From positions 1 through 10,818 of the forward strand of contig JAWLEA010000116.1 in assembly GCA_041686345.1 (NCBI GenBank): 10,818 nt of DNA, given 5' to 3'. The notes beneath the pieces are model-generated. The model did no database searches and was not told the origin of the DNA. It was given only the letters and a program-made list of their open reading frames with translations. The DNA is from JAQICJ01 sp041686345. GTDB taxonomy: Bacteria; Myxococcota_A; Polyangia; HGW-17. The translations under genes and the position numbers were made by a program. Of the stretch, positions 1 through 6,477 are shown piece by piece (within the stretch, counting starts at the first letter, position 1; each line of letters opens with the position of its first letter).

Positions 1-140
1 GGTAGATTTCCCCTTTGCCGTTTTTTACGGATAAGTTTAAGTCGTTGCTGACTATTGTAGGGAAAACAGAATGATCTCTGGTGAAGACTCAAGGGCACCT
101 CATAGTTGTTGTCTGATTCTACTTTAGTTTCTTTCTTCAT
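1..140 (-). CDS. Possible 5' end of a divergent gene, product unknown (partial)
   Basis: Read on the minus strand, an ATG at 140-138 opens a frame that stays open to the window edge (46 codons). It begins MKKETKVESDNNYEVPLS and becomes basic (RLKLIRKKRQRG). I do not recognise the family, and the fragment is too short to assign a domain; there is no signal peptide or membrane segment in what is visible. The start has no good ribosome binding site. In its favour are a TTGCTA-17 bp-TATAAA promoter-like sequence on the same strand at 242-270 and the lack of any other explanation for this end of the window. It would be transcribed divergently from the lipoprotein gene. It could also be a chance open frame. 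Confidence 0.4.
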   Translation of the reverse strand, partial: MKKETKVESDNNYEVPLSLHQRSFCFPYNSQQRLKLIRKKRQRGNL

Positions 141-241
141 ATTTTTCAAATACTTTCATTTTTTTTGTATAACTTTTTCAAATTATTCCATTTTTAAATT
201 TTGGTATTTTAAAGAAAAACCGGCATTTCTCTCTGCTTTCA

Positions 242-270
242 TTTATACTACATGTAAGACAATGTAGCAA
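242..270 (-). promoter_or_regulatory. Candidate sigma-70-type promoter for the divergent gene
   Basis: On the minus strand TTGCTA (270-265) is followed after exactly 17 bp by TATAAA (247-242), matching the consensus at 4 of 6 and 5 of 6 positions. Transcription would start near 235 and give a leader of about 95 nt before the ATG at 140. The region is very AT-rich, so chance matches are expected; this one is favoured by its exact spacing and its position. Confidence 0.4.
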
Positions 271-363
271 ATAAACATACATATTTTTTTTGATAAAGTG
301 TTTTTCCCTTTGAAAACCGCAAACTTGTAAAAGTTTCCAAATTGAAAAAGCAGAGATAACTGT

Positions 364-393
364 TTGCGGGTCCGCGGGGTTATGCTATACAAT
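364..393 (+). promoter_or_regulatory. Candidate promoter of the lipoprotein gene (extended -10)
   Basis: TTGCGG (364-369) is separated by 16 bp from TATACA (386-391), which is preceded by TG at 383-384 to give an extended -10 of the form TGnTATACAAT. The dyad GCGG-GT-CCGC (366-375) overlaps the -35 and the spacer and could be a protein-binding site. Transcription would start close to 398-400, leaving a 5' leader of about 65 nt that includes GGGAGG at 426-431. Confidence 0.35.
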
Positions 394-465
394 GTGATCT
401 GTGTCTTCTTTTCTGTTCAAATATTGGGAGGTAGAAAGATAATTATGCATATTCCGGAGTTTAAA

Positions 466-2484
466 ATGAAATATTTTTTCCTTGCTTTTTTACTGGTTGT
501 TCTCAATGTCTCCTGTGATGATAATTCTGGCGACAATAATGATTCCAATGATGCTGAAACCCCTTCTGCCGCTCGCAGTGAATATATTTATACCGGAGAT
601 GTTGTTTACAATCGTGAACTGCAACGACTGGAGACTCAGGTTGAGGCAATTGTTAAAAATTCTCAAGGAGTTACATTGGCCGAAAAGGTTGTACTGCTTG
701 ATTCTCAATCGGATAATCTTGAGTTCGAACCGCAAGAAGATGTTTCTGATCAGACCGGAAATACAAACTTTATGATTGGCTCAACTGTTGTTCAGGAAGC
801 AACTGTAGTTGCCCAGGCAGGAGATGCTTCGGAAATTGAGCTTTCAGATGTCATGGTAACTTTCGATGAAAAGATGAATATTGATTTTGATTACGATCTT
901 TCTCTGGTTCCCCTCGATATCAATAAAACCGATACCACAGTTTCTTACAATTTTCGGATTACTCTTGAAGACGCCAATGGTCCCATTCAGAATGCCACGG
1001 TTGATATCAGCGATTCGGACACCAGTTCTGAAATTTCCCCGACTCAGGTGGTTACAGGAAATGACGGTCGTGCCAATTTTTCGATTACTTCATCAGAATC
1101 GGGAATGCATCAACTTGGTTTTAAACTGGCCGGTCTTGCCAATTCCAAAACTGTGAATTTTGAGTTTGAAGGTACACTTATTGGAGGATATGTTTCCGTG
1201 GGCATGCATTATCCTCTGGATTTTTATTCCGCCAGAGTTGCTCTGATGGCTCTGAATGTCGATGATAATTTCAAGATTGACATGAATAATCCCATCAAAA
1301 ATGAAATAGTTTCAGAAACTACCTGTCCCTGTCCCGAACCTGCCCAGTACCAGTTGAACCTCCCTCTGGTGATTCCCCAGGAACAACTTGTGTTTGATGC
1401 AACTGATTTTTACCACTACGGTTTTTATGCTGTTACAGTTTATGAAGATCTTAACGGAAACCAGCAGTGGGATGAAGGAGAATACTTGATGGGAGTCAAT
1501 GACCAGGATGAAATTCTCCGATTTGTCAGCATTTCAGATGTTCACCCAAATCAGCCTGAATCAGGCTGGGCTATTGTTGATGGTCTTGAGGACAGAAATC
1601 TCAAAGACTGGGAGACTTTTTCAGGCAATATCAACGTAGTGATTACCCGTTCCCCGATTTTTGAACCTGAATTATCCATCAGTGCCACTGCAATAGATGA
1701 TCTTTCCAATCTGAAGATGGGGCTTTTTCTGGTGGATCGCAGCAGTTATGTTTTTTACCAGCCCATAGATAATCTTCCCGGAGGGGTAGTACTTGATGAA
1801 CTGATTGCCAATGATGCTCTGGTGGAATATTTTACAGTAAATATTCCTGCTGACGGGGTTGTGGAAACATCTTTTCCTTCTCCGGAAGTTGTATTCGAAT
1901 TGCCTCAAATCAATGCAGCTCGTTATGAATGGACCACCCCCGAGGGATACGAACTTGATTTTCTCCAGATCATGGCTCTGGTTTATCGGGACACCAATTC
2001 CAACGGTGTTTTTGACGGCGCCGGTGAGCTGGTAGCCGAACCCAGGGAAGAGGAATATGGAGCCAGCGGATATTTTATCTATATCCTCAATTATCCCGAG
2101 AAATCGCTTTTTCATAATTCCGAGGAGATTTATTTTCATCAGGGTTATAATTATCTGAAAACTCCCAAACTGAAAAGTGTAGACGAGATAGATTGCCAGG
2201 AAGTTACCCCATACATATTAATGGTGGATCCGATAGATATTGAAGATGCCACGGCTCTGTTTGCTCTTACTCCTCTCGGTGATACTACCGATGCTTCTCC
2301 TCTGGCCATGATTCATGCTTCTACACCCCCACCAGGATCTAAAATTTTTATTGTTCAGGATGCCAATCCTCCCCTTTGTTCGGGGCAGGAAGTATTATTT
2401 ACGGATGAATACCAGATAGCTTTCACCAATGTTACAGGTTGGACAAAATATATCCTGGAAGATATTTATTTTCTCAAATTTTAA
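466..2484 (+). CDS. Large secreted probable lipoprotein with two Ig-like domains and Ca-binding-loop-like motifs
   Basis: Predicted 672-residue exported protein. ATG 466 is chosen because GGAG (456-459) lies 6 nt upstream and the product starts directly with a signal sequence, MKYFFLAFLLVVLNVSC. Cys17 would be the lipidated residue, although Asn at -3 is atypical for a lipobox. An ATG at 445 (GGGAGG 13 nt upstream) would add 7 residues. After Cys17 comes an Asp/Asn/Ser-rich linker (18-35). Residues about 38-135 and 158-237 look like Big_1/invasin-type Ig-like domains (pattern V..Q..A.V...G followed by TGNTNF or GNDGRANF). The rest is beta-rich and seems to hold two related units (about 240-360 and 400-545), each with an acidic loop, DLNGNQQWDEGE (328-339) and DTNSNGVFDGAGE (509-521), resembling Ca-binding DxNxN...DxGE loops. 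No enzyme motif is seen. A surface or periplasmic structural or adhesin-like role is inference. Confidence 0.82.
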   Translation: MKYFFLAFLLVVLNVSCDDNSGDNNDSNDAETPSAARSEYIYTGDVVYNRELQRLETQVEAIVKNSQGVTLAEKVVLLDSQSDNLEFEPQEDVSDQTGNTNFMIGSTVVQEATVVAQAGDASEIELSDVMVTFDEKMNIDFDYDLSLVPLDINKTDTTVSYNFRITLEDANGPIQNATVDISDSDTSSEISPTQVVTGNDGRANFSITSSESGMHQLGFKLAGLANSKTVNFEFEGTLIGGYVSVGMHYPLDFYSARVALMALNVDDNFKIDMNNPIKNEIVSETTCPCPEPAQYQLNLPLVIPQEQLVFDATDFYHYGFYAVTVYEDLNGNQQWDEGEYLMGVNDQDEILRFVSISDVHPNQPESGWAIVDGLEDRNLKDWETFSGNINVVITRSPIFEPELSISATAIDDLSNLKMGLFLVDRSSYVFYQPIDNLPGGVVLDELIANDALVEYFTVNIPADGVVETSFPSPEVVFELPQINAARYEWTTPEGYELDFLQIMALVYRDTNSNGVFDGAGELVAEPREEEYGASGYFIYILNYPEKSLFHNSEEIYFHQGYNYLKTPKLKSVDEIDCQEVTPYILMVDPIDIEDATALFALTPLGDTTDASPLAMIHASTPPPGSKIFIVQDANPPLCSGQEVLFTDEYQIAFTNVTGWTKYILEDIYFLKF

Positions 2485-2485
2485 C

Positions 2486-2522
2486 TGTTGTCACTGCTCC
2501 AATTGACAATAATATCTTTTTT
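2486..2522 (+). terminator. Possible intrinsic terminator of the lipoprotein gene
   Basis: Two nucleotides after the lipoprotein stop codon, TGTTGTCA (2486-2493) can pair with TGACAATA (2504-2511), an 8-bp stem with one G-U pair and a 10-nt loop. Six T residues follow at 2517-2522, but after a 5-nt gap, and the stem is AT-rich, so termination may be weak. The right arm contains the -35 box of the next promoter. Confidence 0.35.
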
Positions 2523-2530
2523 ATTATCAT
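2503..2530 (+). promoter_or_regulatory. Strong candidate sigma-70-type promoter of mlaF
   Basis: A perfect TTGACA (2503-2508) is followed after 16 bp by TATCAT (2525-2530, 5 of 6 matches). The start of transcription would fall near 2537, giving a leader of about 30 nt to the ATG at 2566. This is the best complete promoter match in the window. The ribosome binding site of mlaF itself is weak: only CAGG at 2549-2552. Confidence 0.55.
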
Positions 2531-2565
2531 CAGCATAAATTTTCATCCCAGGTTAACAAGCCATT

Positions 2566-3357
2566 ATGCCAACAGCTCAACCAAAGCTTCAATCCGATTC
2601 AGTAAGTGCCAGAAATGAAAAATATCAGATCAGAGTTCACAATCTGGTAAAAAGCTTCAATGGAAAGACAGTGCTCGACAAGCTCTGTCTTGATATAGAA
2701 CGAGGTAAAATCAATATTATCATCGGAGGCAGCGGTCATGGCAAGTCAGTAACCATGAAGCATCTCATGGGTTTGTTGAAACCTGATTCCGGCAGTATTT
2801 ACATAGATGGTGTGGATATAGTCAGTTTAAGCGAATATGACCTCAATAAATTGCGCCATAATTTCGGGATGGTTTTCCAGTATGCAGCTTTGTTTGATTC
2901 AATGACTGTGTTTGATAACATAGCTTTTCCTCTGCGGGAACACACCAAGATGAATAAAAACGAGATCCGGGACGAGGTGGAAAAATCACTTGAATCAGTA
3001 TCTTTATCCGGAATTGGCCACCAATTTCCTTCAGAGCTTTCCGGGGGCATGAAAAAGCGGGTCGGGTTGGCCAGGGCGGTTGTCATCAAGCCTGATGTCA
3101 TCTTTTATGATGAACCCACCACTGGTCTTGATCCCATAGCCACCAAAAATGTTGATGAACTTATTGCTTCCATTAACTCCAGGTATGGAGTAACCTCGGT
3201 TGTTATCAGTCATGATATGGCTTCTACCTTCAGGATTGCTCACCGTATTTCCATGCTTTATGGTGGCAAAATAATTGCTTCTGGAGATCCCGATTCTTTC
3301 AAAAAGACAGATGCTCCCGAAGCTATTGAATTTTTAAAGGTTTCAGGAGTTTTATAG
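2566..3357 (+). CDS. mlaF: MlaF-type ABC transporter ATPase (lipid transport)
   Basis: A 263-residue ABC ATPase of the Mla/Ttg2A group. It should hydrolyse ATP on the cytoplasmic face of the inner membrane to move phospholipids through the MlaE permease to the MCE protein MlaD. Visible motifs are Walker A GGSGHGKS (54-61), Q-loop Gln105 in VFQYAALFDSMTVFDN, signature LSGGMKKR (158-165), Walker B VIFYDEP (178-184, Glu183 catalytic) and H-loop His216 in VISHDM. FDSMTVFDNIAFPLREHT (110-127) is characteristic of MlaF-like proteins and separates it from amino-acid or sugar importers. All catalytic residues are present and the length is normal for the family. The next gene encodes MlaD, which supports the assignment, but no MlaE permease or MlaB STAS protein is adjacent. 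The 122-bp gap and candidate promoter before mlaD suggest the two may be transcribed separately. Confidence 0.93.
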   Translation: MPTAQPKLQSDSVSARNEKYQIRVHNLVKSFNGKTVLDKLCLDIERGKINIIIGGSGHGKSVTMKHLMGLLKPDSGSIYIDGVDIVSLSEYDLNKLRHNFGMVFQYAALFDSMTVFDNIAFPLREHTKMNKNEIRDEVEKSLESVSLSGIGHQFPSELSGGMKKRVGLARAVVIKPDVIFYDEPTTGLDPIATKNVDELIASINSRYGVTSVVISHDMASTFRIAHRISMLYGGKIIASGDPDSFKKTDAPEAIEFLKVSGVL

Positions 3358-3376
3358 CTTCTGTTTTTATTTGAAT

Positions 3377-3399
3377 GTCATTTATGACTTATTTTTTTT
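3377..3399 (+). terminator. Weak terminator-like hairpin after mlaF
   Basis: GTCA (3377-3380) and TGAC (3385-3388) enclose a 4-nt loop and are followed by a T-rich run (3389-3399). The stem is only 4 bp, so the call is tentative. If functional, it would uncouple mlaF from mlaD, consistent with a separate -10 box at 3443. Confidence 0.25.
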
Positions 3400-3442
3400 A
3401 TTTTTAAATTTGACTGTTGTCGGTTTTGATATTTTATTGAGG

Positions 3443-3448
3443 TATAAT
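3443..3448 (+). promoter_or_regulatory. Candidate -10 element upstream of mlaD
   Basis: A perfect TATAAT lies 31 bp before the mlaD start codon. No good -35 sits at 16-18 bp; the nearest candidate, TTGTCG (3417-3422), is 20 bp away. The start site would be near 3455 with a short leader carrying GGAGG at 3469-3473. Confidence 0.35.
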
Positions 3449-3479
3449 TCTCTGACTCAATTACTTCTGGAGGTTTTTT

Positions 3480-5087
3480 TTGAAAGGCGTTTTTTCCGGT
3501 TTTAAAGTTGGAATCTTTGTAATCCTCATCAGTGTGGGGGCTTGGGTGGCATTTCATGCTGTTACCGAAGGTTTGGGTTCCGATAATGGCTACAAAGTTT
3601 ACGCCCTGTTCGATGATGCAACGGGACTGGTAGACAAATCCATGGTACAGATAGCCGGACTCAGAGTAGGACAGATTGTCGACAAAAGGCTCGAAGAAAA
3701 AAAAGCCAGAATTGATCTTTTTCTTGATAAAGATGTGGTTCTCTACGAAAATGCTGCCATATCCAAAAAATCAACATCCATCATGGGAGGGTTTTATCTC
3801 GAAGTTGATCCCGGTACCAAAACCATGATTGATCCAGAAACGGGTAAAAAACGAGAAAGCAAGGTCATTCCCCCTGGAGGAAGAATCAAAAATGTTTATG
3901 AGCCAACCACCACCGGAGACCTTATCAATAAAACCGGCGAATTGCTGCCGGAAATTAAAAAGTTGGTGAGTGAAGTCAGAAAATTAGCTTCTCACAATGT
4001 CAGAAAACTTGTCAAAAATACTGACGGAGCCATCCTGAAAAACAGCGAAGCTCTGCATACCTTGATCAAACGCATTGACAGTGTAGCCAAAGATATCAAG
4101 CTGGTTACTGCTTCAGCTCCTCGTGATGTCAGTGTTATCCTCGGTGATACCAAGTCCACAATCCGCAATCTTAAGCAAATAGTCAACAGAACTGGTGGTA
4201 AATTGGACGGGATGGGCAGTTCCGCTCAAAAGTCACTGGACAGAATTTACCAACTCATCGACAAATTGGATAAAACACTCAATGGCGGCAAAGATGGCAA
4301 AACAGCCGGGGAAAATAATTCCATAATTAACAACACCCTCAAAATTTCTGAAGATTTAAAGGGAATTACCGGGAAGATCAATCGGGGTGAGGGAACTGTG
4401 GGCCGGTTTATCACCAATGCCACCATTGCCAATGATCTCGAAAATATCACTGGCGATTTGCGAACTTTCACCGGCGGACTAACCAGAATGGAAACCATTG
4501 TGGGGTTGCGCACCGAATACAATTTGATTGCCAATACGGTCAAAACCTACATGTCCCTTTCACTTTATCCCCGTCAGGACAAGTTCTATCTTATCGAACT
4601 CATCGATGATCCCCGCGGTCTCAGATCCACAACTTACACTGTCAGCAGAACCGATAATCCAGAGATCGGTCCTCCTTTGTACAGACAGGAACAGATCAGT
4701 GTTTCTGATTCTTTTCGTTTTACCTTCATGTTTGGTAAAAAGATCGACTTTCTGACCTTCAGATTTGGAATCAAAGAATCCACCGGCGGTGCGGGAACCG
4801 ACATCCATCTTCTCGATGATAAACTCATGCTCCATGCCGATGTTTTCGATTTTTCAGCTAATATCTTTCCCCGGTTTAAAATTGGTCTCATGTGGGAGTT
4901 CTATCGTCGCATGTTCATCATTGCCGGCATCGACGATCTCATGAATGAACGGCCAAAAACCGGCGCCGGAGGAGGAAGGGACTTCTATATCGGAGCCCAG
5001 GTCAGATTTACCGATGAAGATCTGAAAACCCTGCTCATGGTTGGAGGCAGTGCCATCAGCGGTCTTGGCGGCGGTGGCAGCAAATAA
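3480..5087 (+). CDS. mlaD: MlaD-type MCE-domain lipid-transport protein with beta-rich C-terminus
   Basis: A 535-residue MCE protein, the periplasmic lipid-binding partner of an MlaFE-type transporter. The start is TTG at 3480, supported by GGAGG (3469-3473) 6 nt upstream and by the immediate N-terminal anchor KVGIFVILISVGAWVAFH (9-26). The MCE domain follows at about 38-112 (ALFDDATGLVDKSMVQIAGL, then VGQIV and IMGGFYLEVDPG). Residues about 144-340 are a long, mainly helical segment containing the family motif GEGTVGRFITN (303-313). From about 341 the chain alternates in short beta-like strands: YMSLSLYPRQDKFYLIELID, FRFTFMFGKKIDFLTFRFGI, FKIGLMWEFYRRMFIIAGID and DFYIGAQVRF, resembling an outer-membrane barrel. 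At 535 residues it is far longer than E. coli MlaD (about 180). Similar MCE-barrel architecture is reported for Veillonella MlaD. The barrel topology is inferred from strand pattern only. Confidence 0.92.
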   Translation: MKGVFSGFKVGIFVILISVGAWVAFHAVTEGLGSDNGYKVYALFDDATGLVDKSMVQIAGLRVGQIVDKRLEEKKARIDLFLDKDVVLYENAAISKKSTSIMGGFYLEVDPGTKTMIDPETGKKRESKVIPPGGRIKNVYEPTTTGDLINKTGELLPEIKKLVSEVRKLASHNVRKLVKNTDGAILKNSEALHTLIKRIDSVAKDIKLVTASAPRDVSVILGDTKSTIRNLKQIVNRTGGKLDGMGSSAQKSLDRIYQLIDKLDKTLNGGKDGKTAGENNSIINNTLKISEDLKGITGKINRGEGTVGRFITNATIANDLENITGDLRTFTGGLTRMETIVGLRTEYNLIANTVKTYMSLSLYPRQDKFYLIELIDDPRGLRSTTYTVSRTDNPEIGPPLYRQEQISVSDSFRFTFMFGKKIDFLTFRFGIKESTGGAGTDIHLLDDKLMLHADVFDFSANIFPRFKIGLMWEFYRRMFIIAGIDDLMNERPKTGAGGGRDFYIGAQVRFTDEDLKTLLMVGGSAISGLGGGGSK

Positions 5088-5235
5088 TTTTGTCTCCCGG
5101 CTTGTTTTTGTTTCCAGCTCGATTTCATTCTTTTTATGTTCACTCTAATCTTTAATTCACCTTTAAATTATTGGATTTATTTTATAATTTTGCTGTGTAA
5201 GTGTTGTCGGCAGCAAAGCTGTAGCGAGGTAATAA
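5088..5235 (+). promoter_or_regulatory. Intergenic region before the aminotransferase gene, with -10 box and small hairpin
   Basis: These 148 bp carry a perfect TATAAT at 5183-5188 but no convincing -35 at the right distance. A transcript from it would begin near 5195. The leader contains a small hairpin, CAGC-AAA-GCTG (5211-5221), just before the ribosome binding site GAGG (5226-5229), which lies 6 nt from the ATG. No clear terminator for mlaD is seen. Confidence 0.35.
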
Positions 5236-6477
5236 ATGAATAACAAACTCAATCTTTCTCGATCAGAACAACTCTATAAAGAAGCATTGCAGCTAATTCC
5301 GGGTGGAATTCTGGGAATCAGGCGTCCTTATAATTTTGTAGCAGGAGAATATCCCATCTTCATTGAAAAGGGCAAAGACGGTCACATAACTGATGTTGAC
5401 GGTAATGATTATATAGATTTGCTCTGTTCCTACGGCCCAATCATCTTGGGGCATCAAAATGAAGAAGTTGATCAGGCGGTGATTGAACAGATCAAAAAAG
5501 GATTCTGTTTCAATCTGGCCCAGCCCATGCAAAATGAACTGGCCCGGGTGATGAGAAGGCTGATCCCTTCAGCAGAGGATTCAATCTTTTTGAAGACCGG
5601 CTCAGACGCTACAACTGCGGCAGTCAGAATTGCGCGTGGTTTTACTGATAAGCAGACAATCCTGCGTTGCGGCTACCATGGCTGGCACTCCTGGTGTGTG
5701 GAAGTCAAAGGCGGAGTTCCCGAAAATCTCTATGAAGATGTTTATGAATTCAAATACAACGACACCGAAGGTTTGAAACAACTGGTGACCCAACATAAAG
5801 ACAATCTGGCTGCAATTATCATGACTCCGGTGGGGCATCCCCTGTCTCAGCCTGTAGTGGAACCAAAATCCGGTTTTCTGGAAACAGCCCGGGAGCTTTC
5901 CACTGAGAGTGGTGCCATCTTGATCTTTGATGAAATCAGAACCGGTTTCAGAGTAAGTATGGGAGGAGCTCAGGAAAGATATAAAGTAACTCCCGATCTC
6001 AGTGTTTTCGGCAAGGCTATGGCCAATGGTTATCCTGTAAGTGCGGTTGTAGGTAAAAAAGAAATATTGGATGTAGTCAGTGGCAAGGTTTTTATTTCCA
6101 GCACCTTCTTTCCCAATTCTCTCGAAATGGCAGCTGCCCTGAAAACCATCGAAATTCTGGAAAAAGACAACCAGCTTGAAAAGCTGTGGAAAAAAGGCCA
6201 AAAGCTGCTTGAGCGCCTGGAAAAGGTAATAAAAAATTCAGGAGTTCCGGCACAAATTACAGGTCTTCCGGTTATGCCCTATATCTTTTTCCCCAGGGAT
6301 GACCAGAAAAAATACAAATTGCGTCGTACTCTCTTCCACACTTATGCCATCAGAGCAGGTGTGTTCATGCAACCTTATCACCATTCCTATATTGCTGTAA
6401 GCCATACCCCGGAAGATTTTGACCGAATAGTCGAAGTTTTTGAACAGGGATTGAAATATGTAAAAGAAAATGTTTGA
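5236..6477 (+). CDS. Class III PLP-dependent aminotransferase, HemL-like
   Basis: A 413-residue fold-type I, class III (omega) aminotransferase, cytoplasmic. Features in order: N-terminal PGG (22-24), DVDGNDYIDLLCSYGPIILGH (53-73), cofactor-phosphate region TGSDATTAAVRIARG (121-135), YHGWHSW (147-153), PLP-ring aspartate in FDEIRTGFR (231-239, Asp232) and the Schiff-base lysine Lys260 in VFGKAMANGYP. All parts needed for PLP catalysis are present and the length is close to glutamate-1-semialdehyde 2,1-aminomutase (about 430). However, the NSPVRAF-like segment usual after PGGV in true HemL is replaced by ILGIRRPYNF, so the substrate may differ; HemL-like enzymes also act on other amino or sugar substrates. 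ATG 5236 has GAGG 6 nt upstream. No neighbouring pathway gene fixes the substrate, and a link to tetrapyrrole synthesis is not supported by context. Confidence 0.88.
   Translation: MNNKLNLSRSEQLYKEALQLIPGGILGIRRPYNFVAGEYPIFIEKGKDGHITDVDGNDYIDLLCSYGPIILGHQNEEVDQAVIEQIKKGFCFNLAQPMQNELARVMRRLIPSAEDSIFLKTGSDATTAAVRIARGFTDKQTILRCGYHGWHSWCVEVKGGVPENLYEDVYEFKYNDTEGLKQLVTQHKDNLAAIIMTPVGHPLSQPVVEPKSGFLETARELSTESGAILIFDEIRTGFRVSMGGAQERYKVTPDLSVFGKAMANGYPVSAVVGKKEILDVVSGKVFISSTFFPNSLEMAAALKTIEILEKDNQLEKLWKKGQKLLERLEKVIKNSGVPAQITGLPVMPYIFFPRDDQKKYKLRRTLFHTYAIRAGVFMQPYHHSYIAVSHTPEDFDRIVEVFEQGLKYVKENV

Larger units (their letters stand above)
141..465. other. Divergent intergenic region, AT-rich with a short GC patch
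   Basis: This 325-bp stretch separates the minus-strand frame from the lipoprotein gene. It is mostly A/T with long T runs and no convincing gene. It holds a candidate promoter on each strand (242-270 minus, 364-393 plus). A 9-bp inverted repeat occurs as ctctgcttt at 231-239 and aaagcagag at 347-355. A GC-rich patch at 366-379 contains the small dyad GCGG-GT-CCGC (366-375). An open frame could be read from a TTG at 364, but that codon has no ribosome binding site and overlaps the candidate promoter. Confidence 0.5.

Noticed and set aside
364..465. N-terminal extension of the lipoprotein from a TTG codon at 364.
   Set aside because: No ribosome binding site precedes it, it overlaps a candidate promoter, and it would place 34 residues before a complete signal peptide that has its own good start at 466.
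5602..6201. A 199-codon minus-strand open frame opposite the aminotransferase gene.
   Set aside because: It is fully antisense to a gene with all catalytic motifs, and its product has no recognisable domain.
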